64,000 bases of DNA from Luscinia megarhynchos (taxonomy: Eukaryota > Chordata > Aves > Passeriformes > Turdidae): positions 47,787,451-47,851,450 of the forward strand of contig CM067564.1 in NCBI GenBank assembly GCA_034336665.1. The letters are read 5' to 3'. Below, piece after piece: positions 1 to 12,440 of the stretch (its first letter is position 1; the number at the start of each line of letters is the position of its first letter). The notes under the pieces were generated by a model, which made no database searches, was not told where the DNA came from, and saw nothing but the letters and a program-made list of their open reading frames with translations. Position numbers and translations under genes: made by a program.

Positions 1-282
1 AAACCCCAACCAGGCAAAAAAACCAAGCAATACTGATTTGATGTTATTCTGTTCTGCAGGTCTTTTTCTGTGTTAAATGCTGTTTACATTAGGAGAATAA
101 TAGGATTGGGTGTGTCAATATGTCTCTGTCAGTGATGTAATTATTTAGTTAATATCTTCCAGAGAAGTTGTCTGTTCTAAAGCACAGCACTTAGGCTTCA
201 ACTGCAATTTTCTCAGTTCTGTGAATCTGCAAGAGGCAACTTAGTTTTTGTTATGACATGAGAGTCCTGCTACAGTAATTTA

Positions 283-535
283 GAATAGAATAGACTTTCA
301 GTTGAAGGGACCTACAATGGTCATCAAGTCCTACTGCTTGACCAATTCAGAACTGACCAAATATGAAAGCATTTGGTTATGGGTGGTGTTCTCAGGCACA
401 TGGTGGGATTCGTGGGCCTGTCCTTTGCAGGACCAGGAGCTGAACTCAGTTGCCTTCCAACTCAGGATATTCTGTGACTCTTTCATTAAGGGCATGGTCC
501 AAATAGCTTTCAAACACACAAACAGGTTTGGCATT
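283..535 (-). mobile_element. Old CR1 LINE 3' fragment, interrupted
   Basis: The plus strand reads as the reverse complement of a CR1 3' end: an AGAATAGAATAG tail, then a diverged 'gggacct...atcaagtcc..ctg.ttgacca' block to about 373. The same old element resumes at 484 with a 'ttaagggcatggtccaaat' block typical of the next CR1 segment. Between the halves lies a CR1 3' end in the opposite orientation (374-483). The piece is highly diverged, non-coding and dead. The outer right boundary near 535 is approximate. Confidence 0.6.
374..483 (+). mobile_element. Younger CR1 3' end nested in older CR1
   Basis: A plus-strand CR1 terminal segment: 'tggttatgggtggtgttctc', a 'caggaccaggagctgaactcag' region, then 'ccttccaactcaggatattctgtgactc', which matches the well-known CR1 tail (TTCCAACTCAG...ATTCTATGATTC). 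It interrupts the minus-strand CR1 described at 283-535. A CATT is present at both edges (370-373 and 484-487), compatible with a very short target duplication. It is heavily 5'-truncated, as is usual for CR1. Confidence 0.65.
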
Positions 536-827
536 TTGTTTTAAGACAAGTATTTCCTTGGGCTTTATTTTTTTCCCTGTTTTTTTCACTTACAGCATTT
601 GAACTCATCAAAATTATCCTTAATATTTCTTCATATTGTCCAGTGAGATTGGAAAATGGTGCATATCTGAAAGTCTAGGATAGGATGGCATAATTGTGAA
701 AAGAGAGTATGAATGTGCCTAGTTTGTGACAGGTGGAAGCCAGTTTTTTCTTTTCAACCTGCTCCAGCTGTGGTTCTGAGAGTTGGGCAGATCAGAACCC
801 TCAACACCCAGATAGTGATGAAGTTGG

Positions 828-974
828 AAGAAACATCCCACCTCAACTATTTGAAAGACATGTAGGTAGGTGGAGTCCTTAGGGGTGTGGTTTAGTAGTG
901 AACCCAGAGGTGCTGGGCTAAGGGTTGGACTTGATGATTTTTAAAGAACTTTTCCAACCTAAATAATTTTATAA
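828..974 (+). mobile_element. CR1 LINE 3' end fragment
   Basis: The plus strand shows the CR1 3' terminal signature in order: 'tatttgaaagacatgta', 'gtggtttagtagtg', 'gtgctgggctaagggttgga', 'cttgatgatttttaaag' and 'ttttccaacctaaataatttta'. It is the same subfamily tail as the one ending near 31341. It is 5'-truncated and non-coding and lies in the CDC123 intron. The left boundary is approximate. Confidence 0.8.
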
Positions 975-3900
975 AGGTGCCAGTATCAGAGTTACTGACT
1001 TTGACTTCTAGTGTGAGTGGAGAGGAATATTTGGTCAGATGAATTGTGCTTGAAAGTCTTTATTAGAGTTGAGTTGAGTGTATTGGAAATAAGTCCTGAT
1101 TCTCATTTTGAATGTTGCTGAACTACTTTGTAATTGTGTAAGAGTAAATCATGCCATAGTTTACAAAACAGGAATGCATCTCATGTGGAAAACAAAAGAC
1201 TGTCGTTTCTCAGCCCAGCTTCTGATGTAGGTACCTAAAATGAGGCTGTGCTGTAATGGAAATTACCTGCCCAGGCTCAGAACGACAGACATGAGTATGC
1301 TGCCAGGGAAAATGAGGAGCAGCACTGAGCATTGAGCCAGATTCTGCCGTTGGGTGCTCTGCTGCATAGCTGAGGCATGAAGACAGATTATTTAAGTAAA
1401 AGGTTTCAGCCTGTAGGATCTTAAATGAGCAGTGTTTCTTCATCTGTCAAGATAAAATATATCTATTTGTAGATTTCTCTCGGTGCCTTCTACCCTCAGG
1501 TCTTGTAAACTGCCAGCTAGCCCTTTGTGTGTCAGATGCTCCTCCTTTCACACGTACTACTGTGGTTTGCAACTGTGTTATTCATCGCTCCCTTGGCATG
1601 TGACTTACAGGCAGCAAAAGAATATTGTGAGCATGATTAATTTCCAGAGCCTTTACTCCTCATCAGGCTGGTTGCACAGCAACCTCACCTACAGAAGGAG
1701 AGAAGAGTTCACTCTCCACTTGTTTTAAATCCTTTAAATTAAATATTCGGCTTGGAGAAGCAGGTTGTTGTTATGGTTGTAAATGACAGCAGCCCCCTCC
1801 CCGTGCTCTCTTTAGCTGCTTTAGAGACTGACTGGAGTTGTCCTGCTCTCTGAGTTGGAAGCAGGAGTTCACAAAAGCCTGGCAGTCGGCTCTGCTGTTA
1901 CTCTCTGCTGTCTCCCAGGTGGGATCAACAAACCAAGTTCAAGACAAGTCACTGAGGTGAGACAGGGCAATGCAGGGAGTGGCTCCAGACCACTGCTGGC
2001 TCACAGCGCTTGCTAAAGAGCAGACCAGTGCTTGTGAGCATTGTCACTGTGCAAGAAGGTGCAGCTGGAGTTAGGGAGATGTAACAGTTCAGTTTGCATT
2101 TTATCTGTCTTTAACTTCCTTTAAACAACTGGCTTTTTGTCATGGGCACTTCCTTTCATTGCCCTGCTTCTTAATGCCTTAGTAAAACAAAGCATGAAGC
2201 TGACAGGGTGTAGTAAATCTATTGATTCCTTCTTTTAGGATGAGAAGAAAACACCATGTAGTACAAGTAGGGGGATTTTTTTCCCTTGTGCATTTCTGTG
2301 CTGTTGTATGACAAACATTACTAATAGCAGGCAAATAGCCTTACTACTGCTTTTTAGATAAACAGTACAAGTTATCTGTAACTGTACTTAAATCATGACG
2401 CTGCATGTAAGACTTGAGAGAGAATTTAATCTTAAGAAAAGGCAGGTTGGTTACTGACCCAGGGTTATATACACTCCTTTTAATGAGCCCTGAAACGAGA
2501 TATTTTGTTTGTTTTGCCACTTCTCATCAATTTGCAGCTAGCAAAGCTCAGTGCAGATTTAAGACCATCTCAGGGAAACAGCTGTTGCTGTAGATGGTGC
2601 ACTGCACTCTGCAGGGGTGGAGAAATACTGCTGGGTACTCACAAAAAAATGTATTGCTTTCAGTAGTCTCAAAATCAATTTTCAGTTTTTTTCCACAGTA
2701 CATTTATTCTTTAGAGAAATGATCTTAATGTTCCTATGAAAAAGCTGAGCTGGATGTGTTTGGGGTGATGAGGAATTTCTGTGAAAGCCTTTCGTAAGGA
2801 AGTGTTAGGATAAATGTTTCTGATGCAAGGAAAAATTCTCTGAACTGCTGAACGAACTTTGCCAGCCATTGCTTCTGTCTGTGATTAAATTGGTTCATTA
2901 GCTTGTTTTTCTAGAGTGATAGAATTAATCTAAACCCACAAATTCCTCCTCGTGCTGCCTTGGAGCTAACAAGACCACCCCCATTACCAAAAGTAAAAGG
3001 TTGCTTATCATGAGAATTTGTAACAGCCCTTTGAGGAGGACCAGAGATGGGAAATGACAGCAGAGCTTGCCCCATGGGCTCTCTGCTCTGCTGGTGCCAA
3101 TATTAGTGCAGAGGTGTTGCAACTCAACCATGCAGATCTGGGCTTGCTCACCCTTCCTGAACAAATAAGAAACCACTCAGGTCTGCGTCCCCCAGTTTGT
3201 AGTTTCTTTTGTAGCTGTCTAGTTTCAGCACTGTTGTTTCTGTGCTTTGGCTTCTTAAAATGTGCTCTGTGAGAGCTGTACCCTGTGGACCTGCCCTGAG
3301 ACAGACACCTGTGAAGCCTGTGTGCAACCACACTCTCCTTGCTGGGGTGCTGGCCCAGCTCCAGTTTGCAAGTCATAACCGCTGGTTTCACCTCTGCTGG
3401 GACTCCCCACACCTGCACCAGGAGCTGGCTGTGGATGGTAACAGAGCCAGCAGAACATTCCTGCTCTGTGTCTCCCAGGTTTCCATCCTTTGCAGTTCCA
3501 CAGTGTGTCAGTGCCTGTGGGACAGCTCAGGTGCTGTGGGTGGGAGAGGCAGTCTCCATGTCACTGTCTGCCGACGCTTCAAAGGCGTGTTAGGAACCAG
3601 ATGGCCATAGTGTAAATAGTTGAATGTATTTGCTGTTTGTATTGAGGTAGGCAAGGTCTTTTAAAGCAAGAAGATCCTTCAGAAATGAAGGAAAAGAGGA
3701 GAAAGCAAAATGGATGTGTAGTAGCTACAGAGTCTTCAGGTTTGTTTTCCAATTCCAGTTGATCTTTATAATAAACACAATAAAACTCTTCAGCCCCGCT
3801 TATGTTACTGCAACTATTTCCTTTCCTGTTTGATAGAACTGATTTCTTCCAGATGTAATACTGGTTTTGCAAATTTTTACTAGCAGCTATAGTCATATTT

Positions 3901-4825
3901 CCTTAAAATTTTTTTAAATGTTTTATTAGAATAGTTGGTACTTTCTTGGGCAAGAGAAGATGGCCCTGTGGTTGTATCTTGAAGTGACTCAAGGAACACA
4001 AACTATTTCTTCCTCCCCCACGTCTGTTACTTCTAATATGTCTTGTCAGTCTCTGCTTTCATTTTTCAGTTGTAAAGCAGTTGTGTTGTGCTCACTACCA
4101 CAACTGTTTGGAACACAGATGGGTTAAAGATGAGGTAGAATCTAGTGTGGACTACTAGTAATGGCTATATTAAAAATGCCTTCAAGTTATTCTTTATTTA
4201 TCTGTGTCTGCACAACATCTTTGAGCTTTCATGATCTCCACTAGCATTTTGCAGACCCAGCTCTCACTATTTAGGGTCCCTTCTGAGACCAAGAACAGCA
4301 GTTTTTGTAGACTGCTGGATGGTACAGCATTGCTGAGGTGTTTTTTTTATGGAAAGAAAAATCCCTGTTTGGATGGTTTGGGTTTTTTTGCTTGCTTGGT
4401 TTTGTTTTGAGTTTGGGGTTTTTTGTGGATTTTGGTTGGAGCTCTCCCCTATTTCTTGTTCATTCTCTCTGGTGATCTTGGTGGATCGTGGGGATTACCC
4501 AGAACTTCTGTGGCCTCACCTGAAATCACCTGGCACAGATCTGCATTGAATTTATTTGAGCTCTGTCTAATCTCCTGTTTAAAAAAAAATCTAAGTAAAT
4601 TAGTACATCATAACTTGTTCTGTGATATAAAACTGTATAAGATAAAGGATGTTAGAATATTTTAAGTGCTTAAAACCAGGTAGTTTCAATTTTGGCATAT
4701 TTTTATCTAAAGACAGAGACTACAATAATCTAAATATATGTGTTTCTTGTTTGGTGGCTTTTTTTTCCTTTCTTGCTTTGTTTTAGTTTGTGATTTGTTC
4801 TAATTCATCTGTGCTTCCTTTGCAG

Positions 4826-4954
4826 GGTAAGATTTGGTTAATAGATTTTAACCCATTTGGTGAAGTAACAGACTCTCTACTCTTTACATGGGAAGAACTC
4901 ACCTCTGGAAAAAACTTGAAAGGAGACCAGAGTGAAGGGGAAGCAACAGAACAG
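4826..4954 (+). CDS. CDC123: CDC123 internal coding exon (ATP-grasp core)
   Basis: A 129-bp phase-0 exon of 43 codons, between a CAG acceptor (4823-4825) and a GTGAGG donor at 4955. It encodes a segment beginning GKIWLIDFNPFGEVTDSLLF, nearly identical to the vertebrate CDC123 protein as I know it, followed by a variable acidic linker ending GEATEQ. CDC123 is a cytoplasmic ATP-grasp-fold protein that binds the gamma subunit of eIF2 and promotes assembly of the eIF2 trimer, so it supports translation initiation. The Asp-Phe-Asn in this exon falls at the position expected for the Mg-ATP-binding acid and asparagine of the fold; that assignment comes from family knowledge. It joins in frame to the exon at 6730. 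Confidence 0.95.
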
Positions 4955-6729
4955 GTGAGGGAGGCTAAATAACATCCAACAGGATTTATGGCCTTATTTT
5001 TTCTCTTTTTGTTTTTTTGCTGTTGCAATCAAATTGTGATGCAAATCCCATTTAAGTAAATGAAGCTCCTGTGAAATGTAAACTCTTTGTAAGTAGAATC
5101 TACCTTAGTAGTTAATCTCAACAAATATTACCTGATAGCTTTATATGCCTACAAGGGAATTTTTAGTTCAAACAGTACAAGTCCATGTTGCAGCTTTCAC
5201 CCCATTGCAAAGAAGATGCCCTGAAACTTGCTTTTACACAGTTTTGATGCATTCCTTTCAGTTTTTCTTAAAATTTAATAATTTTCTATATAATCACTTA
5301 AATTTCTGCTTAATTTCTATCATGTAGTTTCCCATATCTCCAGTTTTATACTTGGTGGGAGACAAAGAGAAGCTTAACTTCTGTCTCTTCCTCATCTGTA
5401 ATAACCTTAGCAAAGGTCCTCTGGGTGAACTCCCAGGACTTGCAGAACAGGGCTTTTCCATCCCTCTTCCAAGCAGCATTTCCTCTGTAAAAACAAGTCC
5501 TGTTAATACAGAAAGGGAGGAATAGTCTTCATTTTTTGTATTCCAGCTTTTTTTTCTCACTGCATCTTGAGACAAGAGTCCTCACATCTTAACAAGACCT
5601 TGATCAGCTGGGTAGGAGATAGAAATGGATCTTGGGAAACACTTGGTTGTTTTCTGAGGAGAGATGGCTGCCCAGTGTGGGCTTTTCTTTATTTTCTAGC
5701 TATTGAACTGCATTAGAGGTCACTGAAATGACAAACTTCATTGAGCTGATTTTAGCAGCTGAGAGTTTCCTTAGTCCTGTGGCCCTTTCCATAACACAGT
5801 GACAGGGAAACCCCAGTCCAGGCTGTGGTTCAGGCATTGTCTCTGTCTCACTGTGGGGTTGTTTCTGTATGAAAACCCATTCTGTGAACCTTCCTGCTAA
5901 AAGCTGTGTCTCCTTTGTTAAAACACACTCCCAATTCCAGAGCTGCCTGTGGGACAGGTGAGTTTTCATTTTGGTATTTCTCTTTCTCATTTCCAGATGG
6001 TTTACACAGTTTTCTGTAGTGCAATCCTGGATGAAAAGTAGAGTAACTTCTCTTCATGTTTCATCTCACATCCAGTCACAGAATCTGGTGTGAAGTTGTT
6101 GATCTCTCTTAAAATGAAGCTGTTTGTTGCTGTACAGGTGGCAATTGCATAGCATGTCAATGTGTTCAACTGAAAATTATATTATTCCCCAAAATCTATT
6201 GCTAAAATTTAGCACTTAGGGATATTTTTACCCCTTTTATGTAGGTATTTTTTCCTCCAGTAAGTAGATTGGTTGGAAAGCTTAAATTATAATTTCAGTA
6301 AGGTAATACCTGCAAATGTGTTTCAACAAAGAACTATGAAGACAAGTTTAGGGATTCTATCAAGAAAATTTTTCTCTATCCAGATATATATCTGGGCAAT
6401 AGTATTCTCAAAGTTCCTTGTAGGTCCATTATTACAGCACTGTCATAAACAAGAATTTATTAAATACATTACTAACTGATACACTGTAGAAACTTTAAAA
6501 TGAGGTAATGAAAGCCATTATTTGACTGTTTAACATGTTTGACATTTTAAATTGCTCCTAAGTGGGCAGAGGCTTTATAAGAAAGCTACAATTTTTAGAA
6601 AGCGCAAGTTTAGTTGAGCAGGTGCCAAATAAACTCATTGGCAACGTGACTCAGTCTCGTGGAGGAGTCCCAGAAACATTTCTGGCTTTATTCATGTCCA
6701 CTGTACTTATTTCCTTGTCTTTTCCAAAG
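4955..6729 (+). other. CDC123: CDC123 intron
   Basis: The intron lies between the GTGAGG donor at 4955 and the TTTCCAAAG acceptor ending at 6729. It is AT-rich. I recognised no repeat family or further exon in it. The open frames here, such as 5700-5990 on the minus strand, show no family resemblance. Confidence 0.85.
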
Positions 6730-6867
6730 GATTATCCAGTGTTCCGTTGTACAAACAGCAAAGTCACTGTCCAGCCCAGTCCCTACCTGAGCTACCGACT
6801 GCCCAAGGACTTTGTGGACCTTTCCACAGGAGAGGATGTTCACAAATTGATTGACTTTCTTAAACTG
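6730..6867 (+). CDS. CDC123: CDC123 penultimate coding exon
   Basis: A 138-bp phase-0 exon of 46 codons. The acceptor AG is at 6728-6729 and the donor GTAAGA starts at 6868. The peptide begins DYPVFRCTNSKVTVQPSPYL and runs through a YRLPKDFVDLSTGED stretch to IDFLKL. This is the conserved C-terminal part of vertebrate CDC123; the segment around SYRLPKDFVDL is essentially unchanged from the mammalian protein as I recall it. Spliced after 4954 it gives ...TEQ-DYPVF..., matching the expected order. The open frame runs back to 6562, but the bases before 6730 are intronic and do not match the family. Confidence 0.96.
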
Positions 6868-7674
6868 GTAAGAAGTAGCAGAAAAAAAATCTCTGACCTT
6901 CCACCTCTGTCAAATGGAAACACCAAAGTCCCTGGATCTCTGTTTTTATTACTAACAAAGAATACATAGTGACAGAAAAAGCAGTGCATGAAGCCATCAC
7001 ACAATGTGTTGTTGGGTTAATTGTTTTTGAAGTGATGAAGAGCAAGCTTTTTACTGCTCTCACTTCACTTAATTAATTTTATTTTTATGGGAAGCAATGA
7101 ATGCCGTGTGACAAATCTTACTGAAGGACTGAGCTGTTTCTTTTCTTACTGAAATGTAAATATGAGTGTAGTATGAATGGAAATGTGCTTTTAGAATGCC
7201 TGGAGCTAATGCTTTTAATTTTTAATGTTTTTAACTTTTTTCTTTAAAAGTTACAAGGCAAATATATTAGGAAAATCCATGAAAGAGCTGTTTCTTTTTC
7301 AGTCTGTAATGCACAATGACATGAAAACATGCCATCTTTGTAAGGTAGGGGAGGGAGGGCAGGTTATCTGCATCTGGATCACTGTCTGGCCACCACCATG
7401 ATGTTTTCTGGTTCATGTATAGTCCATGAGTTAAGGGACAAGGCAAATCTTGTTCTTTACTGGAAATAAAATCCCATAGTTTGGGATGAGACAAAGGGTT
7501 GCTATTGCTCTGTTCCATTTGCTGGAAACATTATCTCTTACTGTTCCAAAAAATTACTTAGAAATACAGTCACTGTCTAATCCATTATATCTGGAACACT
7601 TGTCATGATTTATTAGTGCTCTTACTTCAGATAACTGTGTCCTAACATTATGAACTCTCCTGTTCTGTTGACAG
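6868..7674 (+). other. CDC123: CDC123 last intron
   Basis: The final intron runs from donor GTAAGAAG at 6868 to the acceptor GTTGACAG ending at 7674. It is AT-rich and I saw no repeat family or exon inside it. Confidence 0.9.
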
Positions 7675-7701
7675 AAAAGAAATCAGCAAGATGATGACTG
7701 A
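7675..7701 (+). CDS. CDC123: CDC123 terminal coding exon (short C-terminus)
   Basis: Twenty-seven bases after the CAG acceptor (7672-7674) encode KRNQQDDD followed by TGA at 7699-7701. The preceding exon ends ...DFLKL in phase 0, so the joined C-terminus reads LKLKRNQQDDD, the acidic tail typical of vertebrate CDC123. The exon is too short to be found by ORF length and is supported by the splice site, reading phase and family match together. No frameshift or premature stop is visible in the three exons present. Confidence 0.93.
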   Translation, partial: KRNQQDDD

Positions 7702-7767
7702 GGTACCCAGAAGCATTACATTGAATTACAAACAAGAAACGTGGCAAAAGCTGTATTTAGCATAACT

Positions 7768-7773
7768 ATTAAA
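7768..7773 (+). terminator. Candidate proximal poly(A) signal ATTAAA
   Basis: ATTAAA, the common variant poly(A) hexamer, 67 bases after the CDC123 stop codon. A T-rich stretch with GT dinucleotides follows. It would fit a short 3' UTR. A single hexamer in AT-rich DNA is weak evidence. Confidence 0.35.
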
Positions 7774-8320
7774 CTATTGATTTAAAGAAAACCTGCTTTT
7801 TATAGTCAATGAAAGAACTGAAGAGCTGTTCATCCTCTGTTGGTTTATAGAAATGTGCAGGGCAGCTTCTTCAGGGAAACACAAAAGGTCAGGGTGAGTT
7901 CTCACTGGATTCCAGGTGCAAAGAAGCAACAGCCTGAGTGCAGCTGAACGACTGCTTTCCATTTTTCATAACGTGAACATTGATGCCACTGATCCACATC
8001 TTCGGACTCCCCCGTGTAAATATGGCAACATGTAATGCTTGTGCAGTAAAAACAGGGAGCATTCTCTGAATTTAGGCACAGTCTTGCTTAATATGTAGTC
8101 ACAAAGAAGAAGGAATGTACATTTTTATCTGGAGCAACCTTTTAAAATTGTAAATTGATTTTGTTTGGGAGCACTTCTCATCCTTTATGGAAAAAAAATG
8201 GAGAAGGGACTTTTTCTTTGTTACAAGGGCTAATATTTCAGAGAACAGCTATAGCTATAGTAGAATACTTAAGGTTTGAAAATTTTACATATTTAAATTT
8301 AAAATTCTGAATGCATTTGA

Positions 8321-8326
8321 AATAAA
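8321..8326 (+). terminator. Candidate distal poly(A) signal AATAAA
   Basis: This is the first canonical AATAAA hexamer after the CDC123 stop. It lies in a strongly AT-rich stretch (8280-8400). It may be the main or an alternative 3' end of CDC123; there is no direct evidence of cleavage. Confidence 0.4.
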
Positions 8327-11300
8327 GTAGTATTTTCACAGTCACTAAAGCAACAAAATTCATTAAACTTCACCAAATTTAATTTCATTTTCATAGTAAA
8401 GCTTTCTTGAAACCTGTTTTTTAACATGATTGCATACTAGACATCATCTGTGACTTTAATATACATAATTAACATCAACCTATAATTTTACATGCAGACT
8501 CAGTCTTGTTTCTTTTGTGTCACATCTCTGAGTTTCTTATGAAAGCAATTATTCTTTCAGCCCTTAAAATTCTGTATTCATTTGGTACTTCATGTTTTTT
8601 GTATAAAGGGAAACGGCTAAACATGGGGAAACAGAAGCTCTTGTTACCAATTGCTGTTGTTTGGGAGGTGGGGGAGGACAGTGTTAGGTGAATCATCAGC
8701 TGACTTTTGGATATAGGTGTTTGTATGGCATCAGTAATTTATTAACGGTGTGCAGAGTTCCCACTGAAACAAAAGGACATTGGAAGGAGTTCATAACCCC
8801 TGGAAATCGGTTCCTATTTCAAACCAGCTATGTGATACTCTGTGTGTGTGTGTATAAAGCTGTTTGTGTTTCTTTGCCTTGCTTTTGCTGTCAGATTGGA
8901 ATGGTGCTTGGTTACAATCTGTTCTTGGATGTTAAATCTGAGCTAAGTTGTTAAATTATTACTTATTGTCTTTATTTAGCTTCACTTTTGAATGAAGACT
9001 TACTTGAGTTAAAGACTATGCAGATTAAGAATGTACACATTGATGAAACATCACAGATGAAAGCTCCTGGAGTCAGAACAGGTTTGCCCTGTGTTTGAAG
9101 CATTGGAACCTGCTACTCAATAGCTTTTTGTATTCAAATTAGGTGATCATTAACTCAGGGCTGGGCTATACCTAATTCTACCATATTGCAGGATTTTGGA
9201 TGAGTGTTTCTCACCCTCATCAGAGGGATAATTTGAGTATAAATATCTCTCAATCGGGTAGGAACCTCAAAGTGTAAAAATTTTAAAAAGCTTTCCTCTT
9301 TGTTTTAAAGTTTCTAGCTGTAACTTAATCTGTTGTGATGATCTAACCACACTTCCTTTACAGAGATGATGCCCTGGAACTTCCAGTAGATTCATAGATG
9401 CTTCTAAACTATAGAGGGTTGTCTTAAAAAACACAAAGTCTTAGTTTAAAGCTGGAAGATAGTTTCCCACCTTTTCCACGTGGGCTCCACAAATTAATTT
9501 TCCTGCTTTCTCAGCTGTCTTTGCAGAGTGTTCACCAGAATATATTTGGTGATGAGACCAGTTTGCTGGGACCCTGTGCACTCTGGAGTGTCCCTTTAAG
9601 TGGGTAGGCTGGAGTTTTTCTCTTCTGAAATGTGAAATGCTGACAGATGCCCAGTCTGAATTCATAGCCTGCTCAGCCAGACTATCCAACATTGATCATG
9701 AACTGCAGTTTAGAGTTGCAGGAACTTCTTTGGGCTTAGCTGTAGTGAAGAACCATAAAAGGTAGCAGAGCAAAAATATTGGTCCTTTGTTCAGAACTGG
9801 TACAGAAAAAATCCCAATATAAAAATATGATCTACAGGATCAGTTCCCCAAAAATACCATATCCTTACAGTTAAAATACATACTTTAAATGTATTTTGCT
9901 TTTTTTCCCAGCTTCAGATAACCAGACCGTGAATTTTATTTGGCTGTTAAATTAAAGATTCCTCTTCTAAAAGAATTTTCACTTTATATGTCCTTTTGAT
10001 CTTCTAGGAAAATTAGCAAACACATTCCCTTTGGGGAGCTGAAGGAGCTAATCTTGATAGATTAAAAATGCTTCAGATCAATTTTACACTGAATAGTACA
10101 TTACACTTTTCCACCAAAAAAGCAGTTTCTGCCTCTAGCCATCATATACAGAAATTTGAAAATACATATTTCCAGTTGTTCAGGCCCTTTCTCATGGGAT
10201 TCAATTATCACCATTTGCTGAGTAAGGGCCAACTATATACTATATATTCTTTAATTATATGCTTAAAACACAGAGGAAAGATGCTTGCAGTCTCATCTAG
10301 ATGACAAACAGGAATTTTAGAGGGAGATAATCTGCAGTCATTTTATACAGATCCTGTGCCTGCCAAGCCCTGCAGAAGTCTGGCTGTGTCTGATGGCTCC
10401 AGCAGTGCGATTCAGTTCTTGGGCTGCAGCTCTGCCAGGAGTGCCAAGGAAAAGTCCTCATTGTTTCACAGCCAATACTTGTGATGTTTAGTGTCCCAGA
10501 TGGATAGTGGGGATCAGGATCCCTGCAACCCTATAAGTAGCAGCTATTAACATGTCCTGACCTAGTTCAGGATTTAGAGTAACACTCCTGTCCTGGGCCT
10601 CAGACTGTCCTTCAGACTGTCCATGCTGTTTGTTCTGTTTTGACTCTTCTTTCTCCAGTGTTGTTCATGTTTTCCCTCATCCCTCAGCCTCTTATTTGGG
10701 TAAATATTAAGATCCGAATTGGTAGCAGTAGCAGCATGGATAATAGTGGTCTGAATTTTAAAACTATCCACTAGTTTTAAAACTATCCACTTTTACAAAG
10801 GCATATTTTTGAGTGGTGCTCTATAATACCTAAAAAAACCCCCTAAACTCTAGGAGAGTAATATCCAGGTCTGAGTCTCAGTAAAATCAGTAGCACTTGT
10901 TGGATGCTGATCACATAACTGCATCTGACGCCCTTAGCTAGAAATCTCATCTGGCTCATTGTTATGTACTCACCTGTTGTTCATGTCCAGGATGCAGAGA
11001 AAAGGTACCCTGTGAGATGCAGTTCAGGTGCTCATTTGAGGAACAGAGACCCTTAGACACTCCTGGTTTCAGGCTTTCAGGTGAGCATTGCCAGGTGAAA
11101 GGACCCCAAAACAGGTCAGTGGCAGTGTGGAGGTGGGTAACAGCATGGCACAAACATATGTAAAAATCTTTCTGTACCTTTGTGCATGGCTGAGCCCAGC
11201 TTTCAAAAACTGTTCCAAATGTGAAGTGTCAAATAGCCAAGAGAGGAGCACAGGGTGTTTGTCAGTGAGCATAAAAAGGCAAATCAGCTTGGGAACTGAT

Positions 11301-12429
11301 AACTGATTTCAACCTTAGAGGCCAAAAGTATAAATTCTGGTTGTGTTTGGACATGTTACATATTGAACATTAGTTCAAGAAATAGTATTGGACTAAAATA
11401 CATATTTTTGGCCAAGAGAAGATGGACCTGAAGTGTGACACACAAACAGACCATGGTGCTTTTGATTCATGAAAGACACTTGGTAATGCTGATATTTAGA
11501 GCCTGAATAAATCTACCTTAGCAAAAACTCGTCTGGGTGTTGAATTAACAGTGTCTTCTATTTGAATTTGATGACTTCTGTAAAGAGAAAATCTCCAACT
11601 TGAGGTCATCCTGACATTATATAGACCTAAAATAAGACTTGTTGCCATAACTGCTATATTTTGTGTAATCTTGAAGCTTTCTCAAAGATACAGAACTCTT
11701 AAGCAGTTTTGTGTGATGATGGGATTTTGTAGTCATAATGGCATTGGCACTGCAGTAAGTCTGGTTTTGGTTTTTTTGGTTCTTTCTTTTGGGGAGGGCA
11801 CATTGGGCGAGGGGGATATCCTGCTACATTTTTCATGTGAACTGTTGCAGCAATGGGTATCCTACCTGGGTATCCATAGTGTTTTGATTGCTCTAAGATC
11901 CTCTTAATAGCTTCTGCCAAGGATGTGTTTTGGCAGTTTATAGGGAAAGGTTGGTTGACTGATTGGTTGTAACCACTGACTGCTCAGGACCTTTTTTCAG
12001 GGAAGGTTGCTAGTTACAGCTGAATTTCCAGGAGAGGTTTGTGGCTCCTAAGCAGCATTACTGTCCAAAAGAGAAAGAATCATCAATACTTCCTAGTCTT
12101 TAGGGCTCAAATCCAGCTGGTGGAGAGGCTTGAAATTTTGTGTTCTGTCTTGGCTTCTGCTATGAAACTGTGTCCTGACAGACTGTTGCACTTCATTGAA
12201 GTAAATGAATTATTCATGAGAGCTGGGACTGTAATATCCAGAAGAGAGAATGAGCATGTGAAGCTAAAATGTCTGTAACCAGTATGAGGAATACACAAGA
12301 GGAACTCAGCATGTGTCAAAAATGATTGATGTGCATTTCAGTGACTTTAGGAGATAAATGGCAGCACTGGATCACAAACCTGTCTGTTGCTCAGGAAAGG
12401 CTGGAGGCACTGTGCTGAGCACCAACAGT
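8327..12429. other. Intergenic DNA between CDC123 and CAMK1D, first part
   Basis: No gene or known repeat family was recognised, apart from a small tandem repeat at 10756-10790 and a short GT run near 8837. All open frames are under about 90 codons and show no domain. Confidence 0.6.
10756..10790. repeat. Two-copy 19-bp tandem repeat
   Basis: TTTTAAAACTATCCAC occurs at 10756-10771 and again, exactly, at 10775-10790. The period is 19 bases with a CTAG at the junction. It is a small local duplication in AT-rich intergenic DNA. Confidence 0.8.
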
Positions 12430-12440
12430 GTATTTCCAAA

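Larger units (their letters stand above)
1..4825 (+). other. CDC123: CDC123 intron (3' part), no upstream exon seen
   Basis: This is the stretch upstream of the first recognisable CDC123 exon. The exon at 4826 starts directly after a pyrimidine-rich tract and CAG acceptor, so the preceding bases are intronic. I looked for the coding sequence expected just before the GKIWLIDFNPFG segment (the acidic FLDEDF-type region of the family) and did not find it here. The intron is AT-rich and carries CR1 fragments at 283-535 and 828-974; the rest has no feature I can support. Short open frames here (for example 3008-3418 minus and 3242-3610 plus) have no recognisable domain. Confidence 0.7.
7702..8326 (+). 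other. CDC123: CDC123 3' untranslated region (extent uncertain)
   Basis: Non-coding sequence after the CDC123 stop, up to the first canonical AATAAA. A nearer variant signal, ATTAAA at 7768-7773, would give a much shorter 3' UTR. The real end or ends need transcript data, so the right boundary here is the outer candidate. Confidence 0.5.

Noticed and set aside
2237..2260. Acceptor-like TTTTAG followed by GATGAGAAG, considered as an upstream CDC123 exon
   Set aside because: The reading frame does not continue with the CDC123 sequence expected before GKIWLID and stops soon after.
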